From: Tridacna crocea
Taxonomy: Eukaryota > Mollusca > Bivalvia > Cardiida > Cardiidae
NCBI GenBank assembly: GCA_943736015.1
Contig: OX031056.1
Span: 70,521,277 to 70,585,276 of the forward strand
Length of the DNA stretch: 64,000 nucleotides
Direction: 5' to 3'
Shown here: in pieces, positions 51,901 to 61,724 of the stretch
Position numbering within the stretch: the first letter of the stretch is position 1
Layout: the number at the start of each line of letters is the position of its first letter
Position numbers and translations under genes: made by a program
Notes under the pieces: model-generated
Told to the model about the DNA's origin: nothing
The model's database searches: none
What the model saw: the letters and a program-made list of their open reading frames with translations, nothing else

Positions 51901-54900
51901 GCTGGTCTCAGGCCACAGAAAACAATTGTCACTTTTATCTGTTGGATCTCTAACAGAAAATGGTTGAGTTAATGTCCTATTGACTTGATTGTTACAGCTA
52001 TTATTACAAATGTTTGACACAGCAGGAAGTTTTTTGTCATTTTTCTCTGGTGCTTCTTCAGTCTTCTTGAGATCAATTGGATTCTTTTCTCTAGTTGTAG
52101 GCTTTGAGTCTGTTCCAGAAGATGGAACATCTACAATAAAGTCAGAAGACATAGAATTGTTTTCAAAGTTTTCTCTCTTTTTATTACTGTCAGCTCCCTC
52201 TGTCTTAATAGATGTTGTTTCTTTCCTCTCATGAGTAGCTTCCGAATTTCTGTGTTCAACATCTTCCTCTTTGGGTTGTTTCATTTCTCTAACCTTTGGG
52301 TTTTCTATCCTATATGGCTCATGGTATGTTGAGGAGATAATAGGAACTTGTGATGACAATGTATCACTGTTAATGCTTGTTGAATTCTTTGGTTGATCTA
52401 CTGTGAACTTGGTGTTTGGGTTTGTTAATGGTGTATCAGCATCTTTCATTGATTTTACATTTACTGCCTTTAGTTGTATAGTATGACTCTCTTTCACATT
52501 TCTATTTGTATTCTTTTTCTTAGAAACAACGCTTTGGTCCAACTTCTGATTGTTTGAATGATCATCTGATTTGATATGCCCTGCAACACTAGAACTATGA
52601 GAGTTTTTTTCTTCAAAAGTGTGGATTTTGTCAAAAGACGACTCACTTGAAACTCTATCTGTTGTGTGCTTTGTAATTGTTTTACTGTCTTTAAGATTCT
52701 GAAATAAAAGGCTGTGTTTTTTCTTGTTTAATGTTTCTATTGTAGTCTTTGAAGTTTTATCAACTTCACTTTGCTTCCTCCTGTTTGGTGACTTATCAGC
52801 AGTCATATCACCTTTTGCACAATGAGAATTTTTACTAGACTTCACTTTCAATTTTCCATTGCATGGACTTGCTGTATTTGTGAGACTACATGAACTGGTT
52901 AGTGTTTCATTTTCAAGAGCAACCTGTGAATTAATTTTGTGTCGCAGTTTTGGGTGGATATTACTGTTATATGGTTTCTTTTCAATATCAGCCCCAAATT
53001 CACTTTTCCTTTTCTGCCTGGACTTAATATAAAATTTCTTCTGATCTGTTTTCACTAACGGTGACAAAGCCTTTTGGTTCTCTACTTTTTTTGAATCAAA
53101 TGACTTTTTCCCTTTTGAGGAAGCTTTTGAATAGTTCTTCATGGGCATCCTGTTCTGGTTCAAACCTTTCTGAGATCTTTCCAAGACTCCAACACCAGGC
53201 TTTTTAATGTACGCTTCTGACCATGTTCTCATTATGCTATCCTTCCCAGAAGGCTTGAGTTTCTCATTTGATTTCTGATAAGAATCAAAGGCTGCAGTGG
53301 AAGCACTACTCACTGAACTCTCTGTAGCTAATGTTGGTTTTAATTTTGAATGAACAAAATTTTTCAAATCTCTCATTTTCAAATTTTGATGATTTACCTT
53401 ATACAACTCATTTTCCTTTTTACATTCTGCAGAAGTAGTGCATGGACTCAGTTTTTTATCATTATATTCCTCCCTTTGTTTAAATTGTTTCCCTTCATTA
53501 TCTGTTCCAAATCCTGTATATTGTAGGTTTTTTCTACTATCACAATCAATGTTGCTGTTTTTTGATGAAATCTCTTCATAATTATACTCGAGACTTGATG
53601 TCCAAGGTCTGAATATATTTTCCTTAGTGTTTTTTGTGCCCAGTAATGTACTCTTGTCGAAGTTGGAGGAATCACAATTCCATGAGAAAGAATGGGCGAA
53701 CCGAGACCCGGCCTCTGTCCCGTTTTTGCTCGACTCAAGAGCTTTCTGATCATCTTTCACACAATTTTCTTCTATACTATCATTGTAATTGATATTGCAT
53801 GCCCAGTCTTGGAAGGGTTTTTCTTCCTCTATATATACACCATGGTACCTCTTTCTATCTCTTTCTTCTTTTTCATTCTGTCTCCTTTTACCTGGTTTAA
53901 CATCTGGGTGTGTTTTGCTCTTTTCAATGTGTTCTTTGTTGAATATTTTGTCTCTACTCGAAAACATTAAAGTGTCCTGAAAATTAAACATTCTTGAACT
54001 ATATGAAGTAAGGCTTGAGCAATGGATACTGTCGGATTGATTTGCCAACAAATCTGGATAGATATCTGTAGAATTAGATGGAAGAGCCATAGTTTTGTCA
54101 TCTTCAAAGTTTGCTGACATTGGAGAATTTCTTTGAGTATAGCCTGCTGTATGACACATATTGTTCCAGTTGTCTGCACTACCATGATAGCCACTGTTAT
54201 TTGGTGTACCTCTTTCAGGTACAATTGAACATGTACCAATCCGCTCTTCCTGATGGCTGTCAAAATGGTCTGTTGCATTTGCATTCAATGATGGACTTGA
54301 AAAACTGTTTGATACAGAAGATAAATTGTAATTAAACTGTTTTGATGCTGGTCCCTTGTTTTGAATATTTCGTTGTTTAACAATTTCTGTTGAAAAATTT
54401 GCTACCATGTGCGGATAAGCATAAGGCAAGTTTGTATGTGGTAGATCTTGCCTTTTGTTTTGGAATGAATACACAGTGTTCTGTACTTTTGTGGAAGTCT
54501 GTTGATAGTTGTTGTTTTGATCATGCACTGGTAAAGCACTTGGAGAAGATGGATGTAAGGTAGGTACAGTCCATTGTGAGGAGGGGACAGAAACAGATAA
54601 TGGTAGTATCGGTGGTTGTGCGGTTGGGATATTAAATTGTCCTGTAACTGAATCAGAAGTAGGTAAGGACTGATTCCGTCCCCAATCTATGGCCATAGGC
54701 AAAGACTTATTTTGTTGCCAAGCAGAGTCATCCACAAAACGTTCATGACCAACAGTTTCAATGGTAGAGAATGATTGACACCTGAATTTGAAATCATTTT
54801 CTGATGAAAAGTCTGTTTTCCCTGAGACTATATGTCGACAGTCTTTGTCATTAAAAGAGCTTACTTCTTCCTTTTTGTCATATGGAAAGTCACTGTTATG

Positions 54901-55536
54901 CATTTTTTCTGGAGTACATTCACTGAACTCTGGATAAGGGCACTGACTTTCAAACCTTAATCTATTTTCATAGTGCTGATTGAAACCACCTTCATTCGAT
55001 GTGTGAGAAATAGATCTTTCATAATCACGGACACAGTTTTCTTCTGTAACTCTTTGGAAATCCTTTTCATTCATTGAATCTGATTTTACAGTTAAATTAG
55101 AGTCTGATAGCTGTCCAAAGTAATTTCTTTTCCTGATCCATTCATTCTGATCATGCTTCTCATAGCAAACTTCTGATGCAACTTCAACAGCATAGTTCAC
55201 ATCAAATACATCATTGTACCTTTCTTGGTATCTAATAGTATCATCAAAATTCACCAATCTAGTATCATCAAAATTCACCAATCTATAGTCTCTATTCTGA
55301 CACTCACTTTGATTATCCCCTTTTCTGTAACAAGATGTGCGCTGATGAAGATTGTGTCTTTTTCCAGAACTTCTGCTATATCTAGATTCTGATTGATCAT
55401 GACTTAAAAAGGAACTTTCACAAGCTTCATAATTAAATATTTCTCTCTTGAACTTCCCAACATCATGTCTGAAGTAAGCCCTCCTCTTTCTCTCTTGCTC
55501 TTTCCTCCTAAACCATTGAGAACGTATGTGCCTCAT
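45869..55536 (-). CDS. Large zinc-finger protein, about 2012 aa, 3 exons seen
   Basis: Coding parts are 55536-50137, 49242-48669 and 45933-45869 (minus), joined in phases 0 and 1 at consensus sites, for 6039 bases including the stop. Residues 1-1750 are low-complexity and rich in Ser, Lys, Asn, Asp and Glu, with many basic clusters, so probably a disordered nuclear protein. The C-terminal part carries Cys2-His2 units: CGVC...H (short spacing), CFRC-X12-H-X4-H spanning intron 1, CGLC-X12-H-X5-H, and CEVC...H-X5-H. A Lys/Glu-rich helix and a basic tail follow. The first ATG after an acceptor (AG at 55545-55546) gives the start MRHIRSQWF. Upstream exons, coding or not, are probably missing. I do not recognise the orthologue; a transcription or RNA-associated role is only inferred from the fingers. 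Confidence 0.8.
46032..46248 (+). mobile_element. Palindromic TTAA MITE (zinc-finger gene intron 2)
   Basis: TTAACCCATTACCGCAC to TTGCTAATGAGTTAA. Several mismatches between arms. Confidence 0.88.
46249..46472 (-). mobile_element. SINE (type 2) fragment
   Basis: TTTCAACTTG tail region and the CCAGTGCACCTATGCATGG to CCACTGGCTGCC body. Head missing. Confidence 0.75.
46480..46795 (+). mobile_element. Composite MITE with two hairpin starts
   Basis: A left end and left arm (46480-46550), then a second GAAAACATTGTTGG...CCACAATGTTTTC hairpin and a right end GTTAAAGAGTTAA, so two copies recombined. Shares its final TTAA with the next. Confidence 0.75.
46792..46984 (-). mobile_element. MITE missing one terminus
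   Basis: Begins TTAAGACTTGTC, skipping the outer terminus. Full hairpin, ends GTGGTAGTGTGTTA. Confidence 0.82.
46985..47555. other. No recognised feature (intron 2)
   Basis: No family repeat and no convincing exon. Confidence 0.3.
47556..47782 (+). mobile_element. Palindromic TTAA MITE
   Basis: TTAACTCTTTGCCACAC to TTGGTAAAGTTAA. Left arm CATTGTAGG. Confidence 0.92.
47784..48095 (-). mobile_element. SINE (type 2), near full length
   Basis: GATTGATTGATTGTATGG tail, complete body, and head CCCAGTAGCTCAGTCGGTAA on the minus strand. Directly next to the MITE. Confidence 0.85.
48196..48365 (+). mobile_element. Rearranged MITE
   Basis: Left end and arm are followed by two right-arm segments (CACAATGTTTTCTACC, CACAATATTTTCTACC), so the hairpin is scrambled. 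Confidence 0.7.
48371..48596 (-). mobile_element. Palindromic MITE
   Basis: TTCACTCTTTACCAAATG to GTGGTAAAGAGTTAA. Left arm CGTTGCGGG. Confidence 0.9.
48597..48662 (+). mobile_element. MITE right-end fragment abutting a splice donor
   Basis: TTGTCTGCTACTACTTTCAA to GTGTGCAAAAGACTTAA. Its TTAA lies 6 nt from the zinc-finger gene donor. Confidence 0.78.
48669..49242 (-). CDS. Zinc-finger gene, exon with fingers 2-4
   Basis: Acceptor TATTTCAG then GAC CTG ATG, in frame with the giant exon, which completes the finger as DLMKRHIRRNH. It then has CGLCGVTFLYRSSYHKH, a Ser/Lys linker, and CEVCKKFYKVLHAHMKTEKH before a Lys/Glu-rich helix. The donor G|GTAAGA is at 48668. A MITE end (TTAA) begins 6 nt into the intron. 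If the intron were retained, the frame would run 12 residues past the donor, mostly into the MITE, and stop. Confidence 0.85.
49421..49565 (+). mobile_element. Right-half MITE (intron 1 of the zinc-finger gene)
   Basis: Starts at the tip GTAACCAGC and ends GTAATGAATTAA, shared with the next copy. Confidence 0.8.
49562..49778 (-). mobile_element. Palindromic TTAA MITE (intron 1)
   Basis: TTAACTCTTTACCAAAC to TATTTGGTAACCC. The left subterminal AGCATTTGCAGACG is deleted. Confidence 0.88.
49930..50127. mobile_element. GGGCCC palindromic MITE next to the giant exon's donor
   Basis: A 198-bp imperfect palindrome from GGGTCCATATTCACCAACC to AATAAGGGCCC. Its edge is 9 nt inside the intron (GTAAGTACA, then GGGCCC). 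Confidence 0.9.
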
Positions 55537-55544
55537 TGTGAAAC
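50137..55544 (-). CDS. Giant exon of the zinc-finger gene (1800 codons)
   Basis: An open frame of 5.4 kb without a stop is far beyond chance in AT-rich DNA. Acceptor TTTTTCAG precedes GTTTCACA and the ATG at 55536. The donor is GTAAGTAC at 50136. Two internal repeats are visible: a doubled eight-residue RLVNFDDT near residue 93, and a repeat of about 25 residues around DGKxE...LNSKN near residues 1580-1640. The exon ends inside a zinc finger, after CFRCQKDFKEF. Confidence 0.9.
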
Positions 55545-55559
55545 CTGAAAAATACATGG

Positions 55560-56310
55560 AGAGAAAGTTTTTAATAATTTTGCTCTGCGGAACATCTACT
55601 TGACCCTATGACCCTATTTTGGATCAGTCTGCTTGCCAGCTGGTTTTAAGAAACACAGAATTGGTACACCCATCAGCTAAGCACAAACTGATGTAAGTGT
55701 ATGCTGTATCAGCCTTTACTAACAATGTTTCAGCAATAGATCTGCGGTGGTGATCTGTTAATGAATATTACTTTTTCGCCCAGATGTGGGCAAGGTGCAG
55801 CGGCAAAACATAATTACATGTATATACTCAAACCTTCAATCATGGAATAAAAGTGTAAGTTGTTTAGAATTGAATTGTTTCATAACACCAACATTATTGA
55901 AATACTGGAAAAGAGAAGCTCCCAACTTTGTCGCAGTTTACTTTCAAGCATTCAATAAAATTGATGTCAATGATGATGAGAAACAGAAGAAATGATTGAA
56001 AAACAGGTCCAACCAAGAGAACAATCAAAACATAAATCAAATGACATGAACACGTTGGGTCATTAGTCTGCCATCAGTATAGAAACATTTAAGGATTACG
56101 AACCCTAACTCATTGGTGAATAACGCAACATTGATATTTTCAATTAAGACTGTTTGGCAAAATATCAGCATCTTCTGTTGTTTAATATGAGAGTTAGGGG
56201 GCCATAGACTCGATAACTCACTGGTAAATATCATATGACAGAAACTTTTTCCCAAAGGCTATTTGCCTAATCTCTGCAGCTTACGTCCATTATTATGGGA
56301 GTTAGTGGCC
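55560..56310. other. Upstream region of the zinc-finger gene, nothing recognised
   Basis: Probable intron or 5' flank. The short plus frame at 55786-55995 has no recognisable feature. Confidence 0.3.
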
Positions 56311-56538
56311 TGAACTCTTTACCACACAATCCCGACTTTTAACGACCCTGAGAAAGGAGCCTTCTGAAAACATTGTGGGAAACGGAGAAAATGCTGGTAA
56401 CCAGCATTTTCTCCTTTTCTCACAATGTTTTCTTCCCTTCCCAAAAGAAATTTTAACTTTTGAGTCACTTTTATTTTGTCGTCTGCAAATGCTTTCAATT
56501 TGAACCAGCCTAAAATTTTGTCGTTTGGTAAGAGTTAA
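56311..56538 (+). mobile_element. Palindromic MITE
   Basis: TGAACTCTTTACCACAC to TTTGGTAAGAGTTAA. Hairpin nearly perfect. Confidence 0.9.
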
Positions 56539-56667
56539 ACCTTATATGGCAATGTTGTATCATTTGCATGTGAGCCATGCTCTGGCAAAAGGGGGCTTAA
56601 TGCATCTCCTAGATCCATTGCATCAAGCAGTCCATCACTGAATTAAGGATCCATAGTATCTATTTTT

Positions 56668-56765
56668 TGTAACAACCACTTAAGCCATCAATCCCTGCTT
56701 TTGACGCCCCTGAGAAAGAAGTCTTTTGAAAACACTGTGAGAAAAGGAGAAAATGCTGGTAACCA
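56668..56765 (+). mobile_element. Left-half MITE
   Basis: ATCAATCCCTGCTTTTGACG to the tip GCTGGTAACCA, where it breaks. Confidence 0.7.
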
Positions 56766-56789
56766 CTAACTTTTGATCACTAATGTAGG

Positions 56790-57170
56790 AGATATTAGAG
56801 AAATACAATTTTTTACAGGAGGATCCTTTTTCCACGATGCAGCCTGTAGTTGAGAAACCTGGAAAGAGGTATCTGGGCAATGTTCCAACGAGTTCAAATT
56901 TGAAATTTCACAAAGTTTTAAGCACTGATGTAAGAGATCTTAGCGAAAAACAACTTTGTTACATGAAGCCCCCTTTTTCTGTAATGCAGCCTCAAATTGA
57001 GAAACCCGGCAAAAGACATTTATGCATTGTTCCAACAAGTTCAGATATGAAGTTTCAAAAAATTTGGTCCAGGGGTGATGGAGAAATGGTTTCGGATGGA
57101 TGGACGAACTGACATACGCACAGCATGGCGACTATATGCTCCCCCAAAATGTTTCGGGGAGCATAAAAAA
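56790..57170 (+). repeat. Dispersed repeat with two ~140-bp units
   Basis: ATGCAGCCT...GAGAAACC(T/C)GG and GTTCCAACGAGTTC/GTTCCAACAAGTTC repeat once. It ends in CGGATGGATGGACG and TTTCGGGGAGCATAAAA, a common molluscan repeat tail. The open frame at 56837-57112 follows this repeat and is not accepted as a gene. Confidence 0.6.
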
Positions 57171-57636
57171 GAAGTTTTTTTTTTTAAACTGAGAATTACT
57201 GTTGGTTGACTCCACTCCCGAGGGATTCATCTTGATTATAGTTTTACGCACAATGTACAATGGTGCATTCATTTTACAGACTATCATCCTATCTGAGATA
57301 TCAGATGTTTTTGGAAATATATTTTTCAGCCTGTCCAAGTATTTAGTATTCCTAACATTTTGGACTGTCTGGAGTTTAGACTAGACATGAAATATTTTTG
57401 ATAATTATTTCACAAGTAAGAACATTTAGGGTGTCCGAATACATTGGCAAACTGAAGCCCAGACAAATCCATTGGCAACAAGTATTGTCTTTTTACACGA
57501 TATCTGAAAGATCTAATCTCTGATATTACAATAAGTATCTAATGTGGCGAATGCATAGGTCACCGTTTATCACAGCTAATCAAGGTGTTTTGTTATTTAT
57601 TTAGAAGTATTAATGATATCAATCCACTTTTCTAGT

Positions 57637-57799
57637 GTAAAATTACTGGTTTTATAGTTGCATGCTACTCTAGTTGACAAATTTTTGTCAAATTATGCCA
57701 AACCACCAGTCCAAAATTTAACTGGCATGAAAAATGATCCCACCAAAAAACCATGAAAACCCATGACACATCTGAATCCTGAGTATATGATGACAGATG
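57637..57799 (+). repeat. Direct repeat, copy 1
   Basis: AAATTATGCCAAACCACCAG to TATATGATGACAGATG, repeated at 58680-58850 with scattered changes. Confidence 0.8.
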
Positions 57800-57884
57800 T
57801 ATTATGGTATGATGCTTAAATGGAAATAAAGTAGAACAGATATACAGTAATAGGGATATCGTAGTCTGAGTATGAACAAAAGAT

Positions 57885-58113
57885 TTAACCCTTTACCCGC
57901 TAAGGCATTTCCATGGTATCTCTAATTGACCCTAAATAACAGCAAGGATGAAGCCGTTTCTTATCTGTATATGACACCTTTTGATAGCATAGAAAATATT
58001 GTGACCAAAGGTGAAATTGCTTGTCACGAGCAATTTCACCTTTTGCCACAATGTTTTCCAATGGCTCCCACAAGCAATGCGTAGAAATGAGTATCTATGG
58101 AGTAAAGGGTTAA
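57885..58113 (-). mobile_element. Palindromic TTAA MITE, variant B
   Basis: TTAACCCTTTACCCGC to GGAGTAAAGGGTTAA, inverse orientation to 2144-2372, with the same CAAAGGTGAAATTGCT core and TGACCCTAAATAACAGC subterminal block. Confidence 0.9.
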
Positions 58114-59690
58114 AAAAGAAAATCACAAATTTGTGTAGGGGCTAATCTCCTTCAGAAAAGCAATGTCCCTCAATAGATCGACAACCTTTCTGGTATGCCT
58201 TGATCCGTCATTGGCGACAGGTGGGCTGGAATTTATTTGTATTTCATAAAACTGACTTTTTTTAATGTATACTACTGTATACTGTGTCTAGATGAAAATT
58301 TCAAATACCAACAGCTAAAGTGACATTAAGTACAAAATTTTGTTACTTCATTTCCATCCAAGGCAGGGGTGTGCAATTTTCCCACTTGACCACAGACAAG
58401 TTGGACTGACTTTTTTACTGCTCTGCATTCAAAGTTTACTTGTCCAGATATTTAGAGTAATTCAGTGGTGTATTGAAAATTTGATGAGTCTCACTCTGCA
58501 ATCATCTGCTCTTGAAAACAATATGGGTAAAAAAAGATGTTGCTTACAATAATTTTCACTTACTGACAGCACCAGGTTCAGAATGACAAGTTTCAATGTG
58601 ATGGCCAGCAGAAATAACCATTTCAGAGTCAGTTTCAGACATTTATTAGCTTTTACTTTTGGATTTTCAAAAGAGATTTGTGTAAATTACTGGTTTTAAA
58701 CATGTAGTTACATGCTACTCTAATTAACAAATTTATGTTAAATTATGCCAAACCACAAGTCCAAAATTTACCTGGCATGAAATATTATCCCACCAAAAAA
58801 ACATGAAAACCCATTACACATCTAAGTCCAGAGTATATGATGACAGATGCAGGGTTTTCCATGATGCACAAATCCTGCATCATAGACGCAATTCTAATTC
58901 AAATGACCCCAAAAAATCCTGCATCATAGATGCAATTCTAACTCAAATGACCCCCAAGGCCAAAAAGACAGATTGAGATGCCGTTGATCTGACGATGTCA
59001 AACTTGTGTCATGGTTCTTTTTTTGTAGGAATCTGTGTTTCATAACAGTAAATTTTTGAAATGGAATTTCTGCATCATTGCACTTGAATTTTGTCAATTA
59101 GGGTGGCATTTCATTATAAGTCTATAATTTTAACACTAGATTTGCCACTTAATACTGCTAATAAGTTTACATAGAGAACATACCATCTTGACTAGCTGTG
59201 AGAAAGAGTGACTTGTGTATCCTTCACACTTGATACTTTTTGTGTATGCCTATGTCAGAGTTTCTGTCTTTCAAATATAATGAATAGACATGACTTCTTG
59301 TGCCAATGGGAGCCACTGGCGATCAACAATGGGAGCCACGAAACCTGTGCGTGCCTGCATGTTTCACTTCCGATTTCTGTGCGAGATTGTTCAATTAAAT
59401 GTGTGACTTATGTAAATGTATACGACTTGGAAGGCTAAGATTTTCCGATGAACAGATTGAGCCGAGATCGTGTCCTCAAACCATAGAAACATTCTACAAA
59501 TATGACAGTAGCATATTGCAGTGCTTCTGAGATAAGCTGCCCGAGTTGTCCGAGTCGTCCATTCATCAGCCCAGACAAGCAGATTTTAAAGGCTGGGTTG
59601 TCCGTGGCCAAGTGAAAAATTTCGAGGGAACAAGCATTCAATTTTTTCCGAAAGCGAACGTTTACTAAAACTGAGAATAAAAATATATAA
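58114..59690. other. No recognised gene; one direct repeat and a short tandem
   Basis: Contains the second direct-repeat copy and a two-unit tandem of about 52 bp (AATCCTGCATCATAGA(C/T)GC) at 58870-58955 next to AGGGTTTTCC, as at the end of the transposon at 62385. Confidence 0.4.
58680..58850 (+). repeat. Direct repeat, copy 2
   Basis: Matches 57637-57799, about 1.04 kb away. Confidence 0.8.
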
Positions 59691-59693
59691 TGT

Positions 59694-59794
59694 CGGAAAT
59701 TCCCTGAATGTTGCGGAAATTCCTTGAATGTTGCTCTTATCAAACTAGACTCAGATGTAAATCGATTTTGTGTAGTATAAGCGTCTATAAATAG
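59694..59794 (+). promoter_or_regulatory. Duplicated kappaB-like site and TATA-like box
   Basis: CGGAAATTCCCTGAATGTTG and CGGAAATTCCTTGAATGTTG are a 20-bp tandem, each with a GGAAATTCC core close to the kappaB consensus. TATAAATAG follows at 59786-59794. No confirmed transcript downstream, so a promoter is only a suggestion. Confidence 0.3.
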
Positions 59795-60016
59795 CAACTG
59801 CCAATCACACACTTAGACGTTTGCATAAAAGCCTCTTCATGTCTAAACATTAGAATTCAAATGTCTGGTCGATACAGACTAATGGCGACGTAGAGAACCC
59901 CTAATAGCTTTTTCTCACAAGATAAATCCTTCTCTCCTCCTCATATTGTTCTTGATGATATAAACTTTCAGGTTGAGAAGAAAAGAAAAAGTAAGGTAGT
60001 GTACTATAAGGCGTAG

Positions 60017-60163
60017 ATCGCCAAGAGGAAAAGGGGGTTTATCGATTCTTGGCTGATTGATTTCCCGTGGCTAGAAAAAGCAGAGGATCTGTGTGTTTGT
60101 AAACTATGTAAGGAGTTTCTGCTTTTGGCAGACCACAGTAGTGGGTTATTTAAAGGGTAACAT
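60017..60163 (+). pseudogene. Fragment resembling the N-terminus of hAT/ZNF862-like proteins
   Basis: A plus-strand frame reads KRKRGFIDSWLIDFPWLEKA, then EDLCVCKLCKEF and ends GLFKG before a stop. The F-x-x-x-W-L-x-x-(F/Y)-P-W-L ... CxxC layout occurs at the start of ZNF862-like, hAT-derived proteins. The frame is closed on both sides, so it is a fragment or an isolated exon. Confidence 0.35.
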
Positions 60164-60827
60164 ATTTTTAGACGAGGCAAAACCAGTGTTCCCACTCATG
60201 CAATTTGTTGCGTAAACCATGTTTTAAAATTGAAATACACGTAAGCAATTTTAGTTACAAACGTGTAAGAACAAAAAACATAAAACAAGAGGGCCAAGAT
60301 GGCCCTGGATCGCTCACCTGAATTTCTGAGAGAACCATTGCCATTTTTTTCAAAATCTAATCAGCCATTTTAGACAAGAATAATTTTCAAGAATTTCTTC
60401 ATGTCTGTATAGTGTAAATAGCCCACAGCCATCAGACCCATGTTTCTTGATGGATCAAAATTTCTCGAGCAATTTTTGTCCAGAGAAAAAGAATTTTAAA
60501 GACCAAATAGTGCAAGTAGCCCCCATTCACCAGATCCATGTTTCTAGACAAATCAGCATTTTGCGAACAATTTTTGAAAAAGGGTACCAAAGGAACATTT
60601 CCGTGAGATTATTTCAAAATCTGATCAGCCGTTTCAGAGAAGAAGAATTTTAAAGAATTTATTCATGGCGATATAGTGCAAGCAGGGATCATTCTGGTTG
60701 GACATATATATGAGAGAAAATGTTCCATTTGCTAAAAAATTATGAGAGATTTAAAATTTTAATGAGATTTTTTATGTTTCATTTTTCAGCAATAGAACTC
60801 TTCTCTAGACGACAAATCCAAACCTCT

Positions 60828-61055
60828 TCAACTCATTACCAAACGACAATATTTTAGACTTGTCCAAATTGAAAGCATTTGCAGACGACAAATTAAAAGT
60901 GACTGAAATTTGAAATTTGTTTTGTGAAGGGTAGAAAATATTGTGGGAAAAGGAGAAAATGCTGGTTACCAGCATTTTCTCCTTTTCGCACAATGTTTTC
61001 TAAAGACTTCTTTCTCAGGGGCGTCAAAAGTAGGGATTGTGTGGTAATGGGTTAA
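60828..61055 (-). mobile_element. Palindromic MITE inside the DNA transposon
   Basis: TCAACTCATTACCAAACG to GTGGTAATGGGTTAA. Left arm AATATTGTGGG, right CGCACAATG. Confidence 0.9.
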
Positions 61056-61061
61056 GACACT

Positions 61062-61190
61062 ATTTTAAAAGTGACTACTTTCTCTGAAATGAGATAAAAC
61101 AATGTTGGAAAAGGATAAACTGCTCAATTTGAGCAATTTCTCCTTTTCCCACATTGTTTTCATAAGTCTTACAACTAAAAACCAGTGTGT
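61062..61190 (-). mobile_element. Decayed MITE hairpin
   Basis: ACAATGTTGGAAAAGGATAA with AATTTCTCCTTTTCCCACATT, tip CTCAATTTGAG. Termini lost. Confidence 0.6.
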
Positions 61191-61308
61191 CAACATTTTT
61201 TCAAAATAAGCCTTGACCTCTGGCTCTGCCACACCCTCAATGCAGATCTACATGTATAATCAGTGACGTTGAAGTGTGGTTGTACGAAAATAGTCAGTTC
61301 CAATCACA

Positions 61309-61404
61309 GGTGAACGGCGACGACAATATAAATCATGTATAACACACTAATATACTGAGTATTTGTGTGTGATATAGGATTTATATTGTTGTCGCCGTTC
61401 ACCA
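61309..61404. repeat. 96-bp palindrome
   Basis: GGTGAACGGCGACGACAATA pairs with TATTGTTGTCGCCGTTCACC over about 26 bp each side, around a 44-bp partly inverted middle. Lies inside the DNA transposon. Confidence 0.9.
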
Positions 61405-61508
61405 CCCCTGTGGTTCCAATGGCCATCTTATTTGTCATATTTAAATCTCAACAATAGTGACAGTGCATTTCGTTTTTTGAATTATCAAAGCACAACCACC
61501 CATATAAC

Positions 61509-61724
61509 TTAAGCCACTTTTTGTTGAATTTGACTGTTTTTTTGGGGTATCGAGGGATCTAAAGAAGTACTGGTGTCATCGTTGGACTTGGTCGGCGATT
61601 TATCATGTTTATCTGGGCTTTCAGCACTCTCATCAGTCTCGACTCGTGAGTTTGTAAGAAAACTGGTCATTGTATTACAAGATTTTATTTGGTTTGATTC
61701 TACTTTCCTCTTCTTGGGAGGCAT
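61509..61724 (-). pseudogene. Short minus frame with an SV40-type nuclear signal, possible transposase remnant
   Basis: 71 codons beginning MPPKKRKVESNQ, then Ser/Asp/Lys-rich, ending QQKVA and a stop. The PKKRKV start followed by low complexity is common in hAT-like proteins, and it sits inside the CAGGG-ended transposon. No transposase core is present. Confidence 0.35.

Noticed and set aside
56837..57112. 91-codon plus ORF with two similar halves (QPxxEKPGKR...VPTSS)
   Set aside because: The halves follow the two units of a dispersed repeat, and the tail is simple repeat, so probably not coding.
59435..59812. 125-codon minus ORF
   Set aside because: No recognisable motif, and it overlaps the duplicated kappaB-like segment. 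Kept only as unassigned sequence.
1376..61000. Dozens of short ORFs on both strands encoding peptides like [22 protein letters not shown] or [19 protein letters not shown]
   Set aside because: They are translations of the MITE palindrome in its different frames, recur wherever a copy lies, and stop at the element ends. They are not genes.
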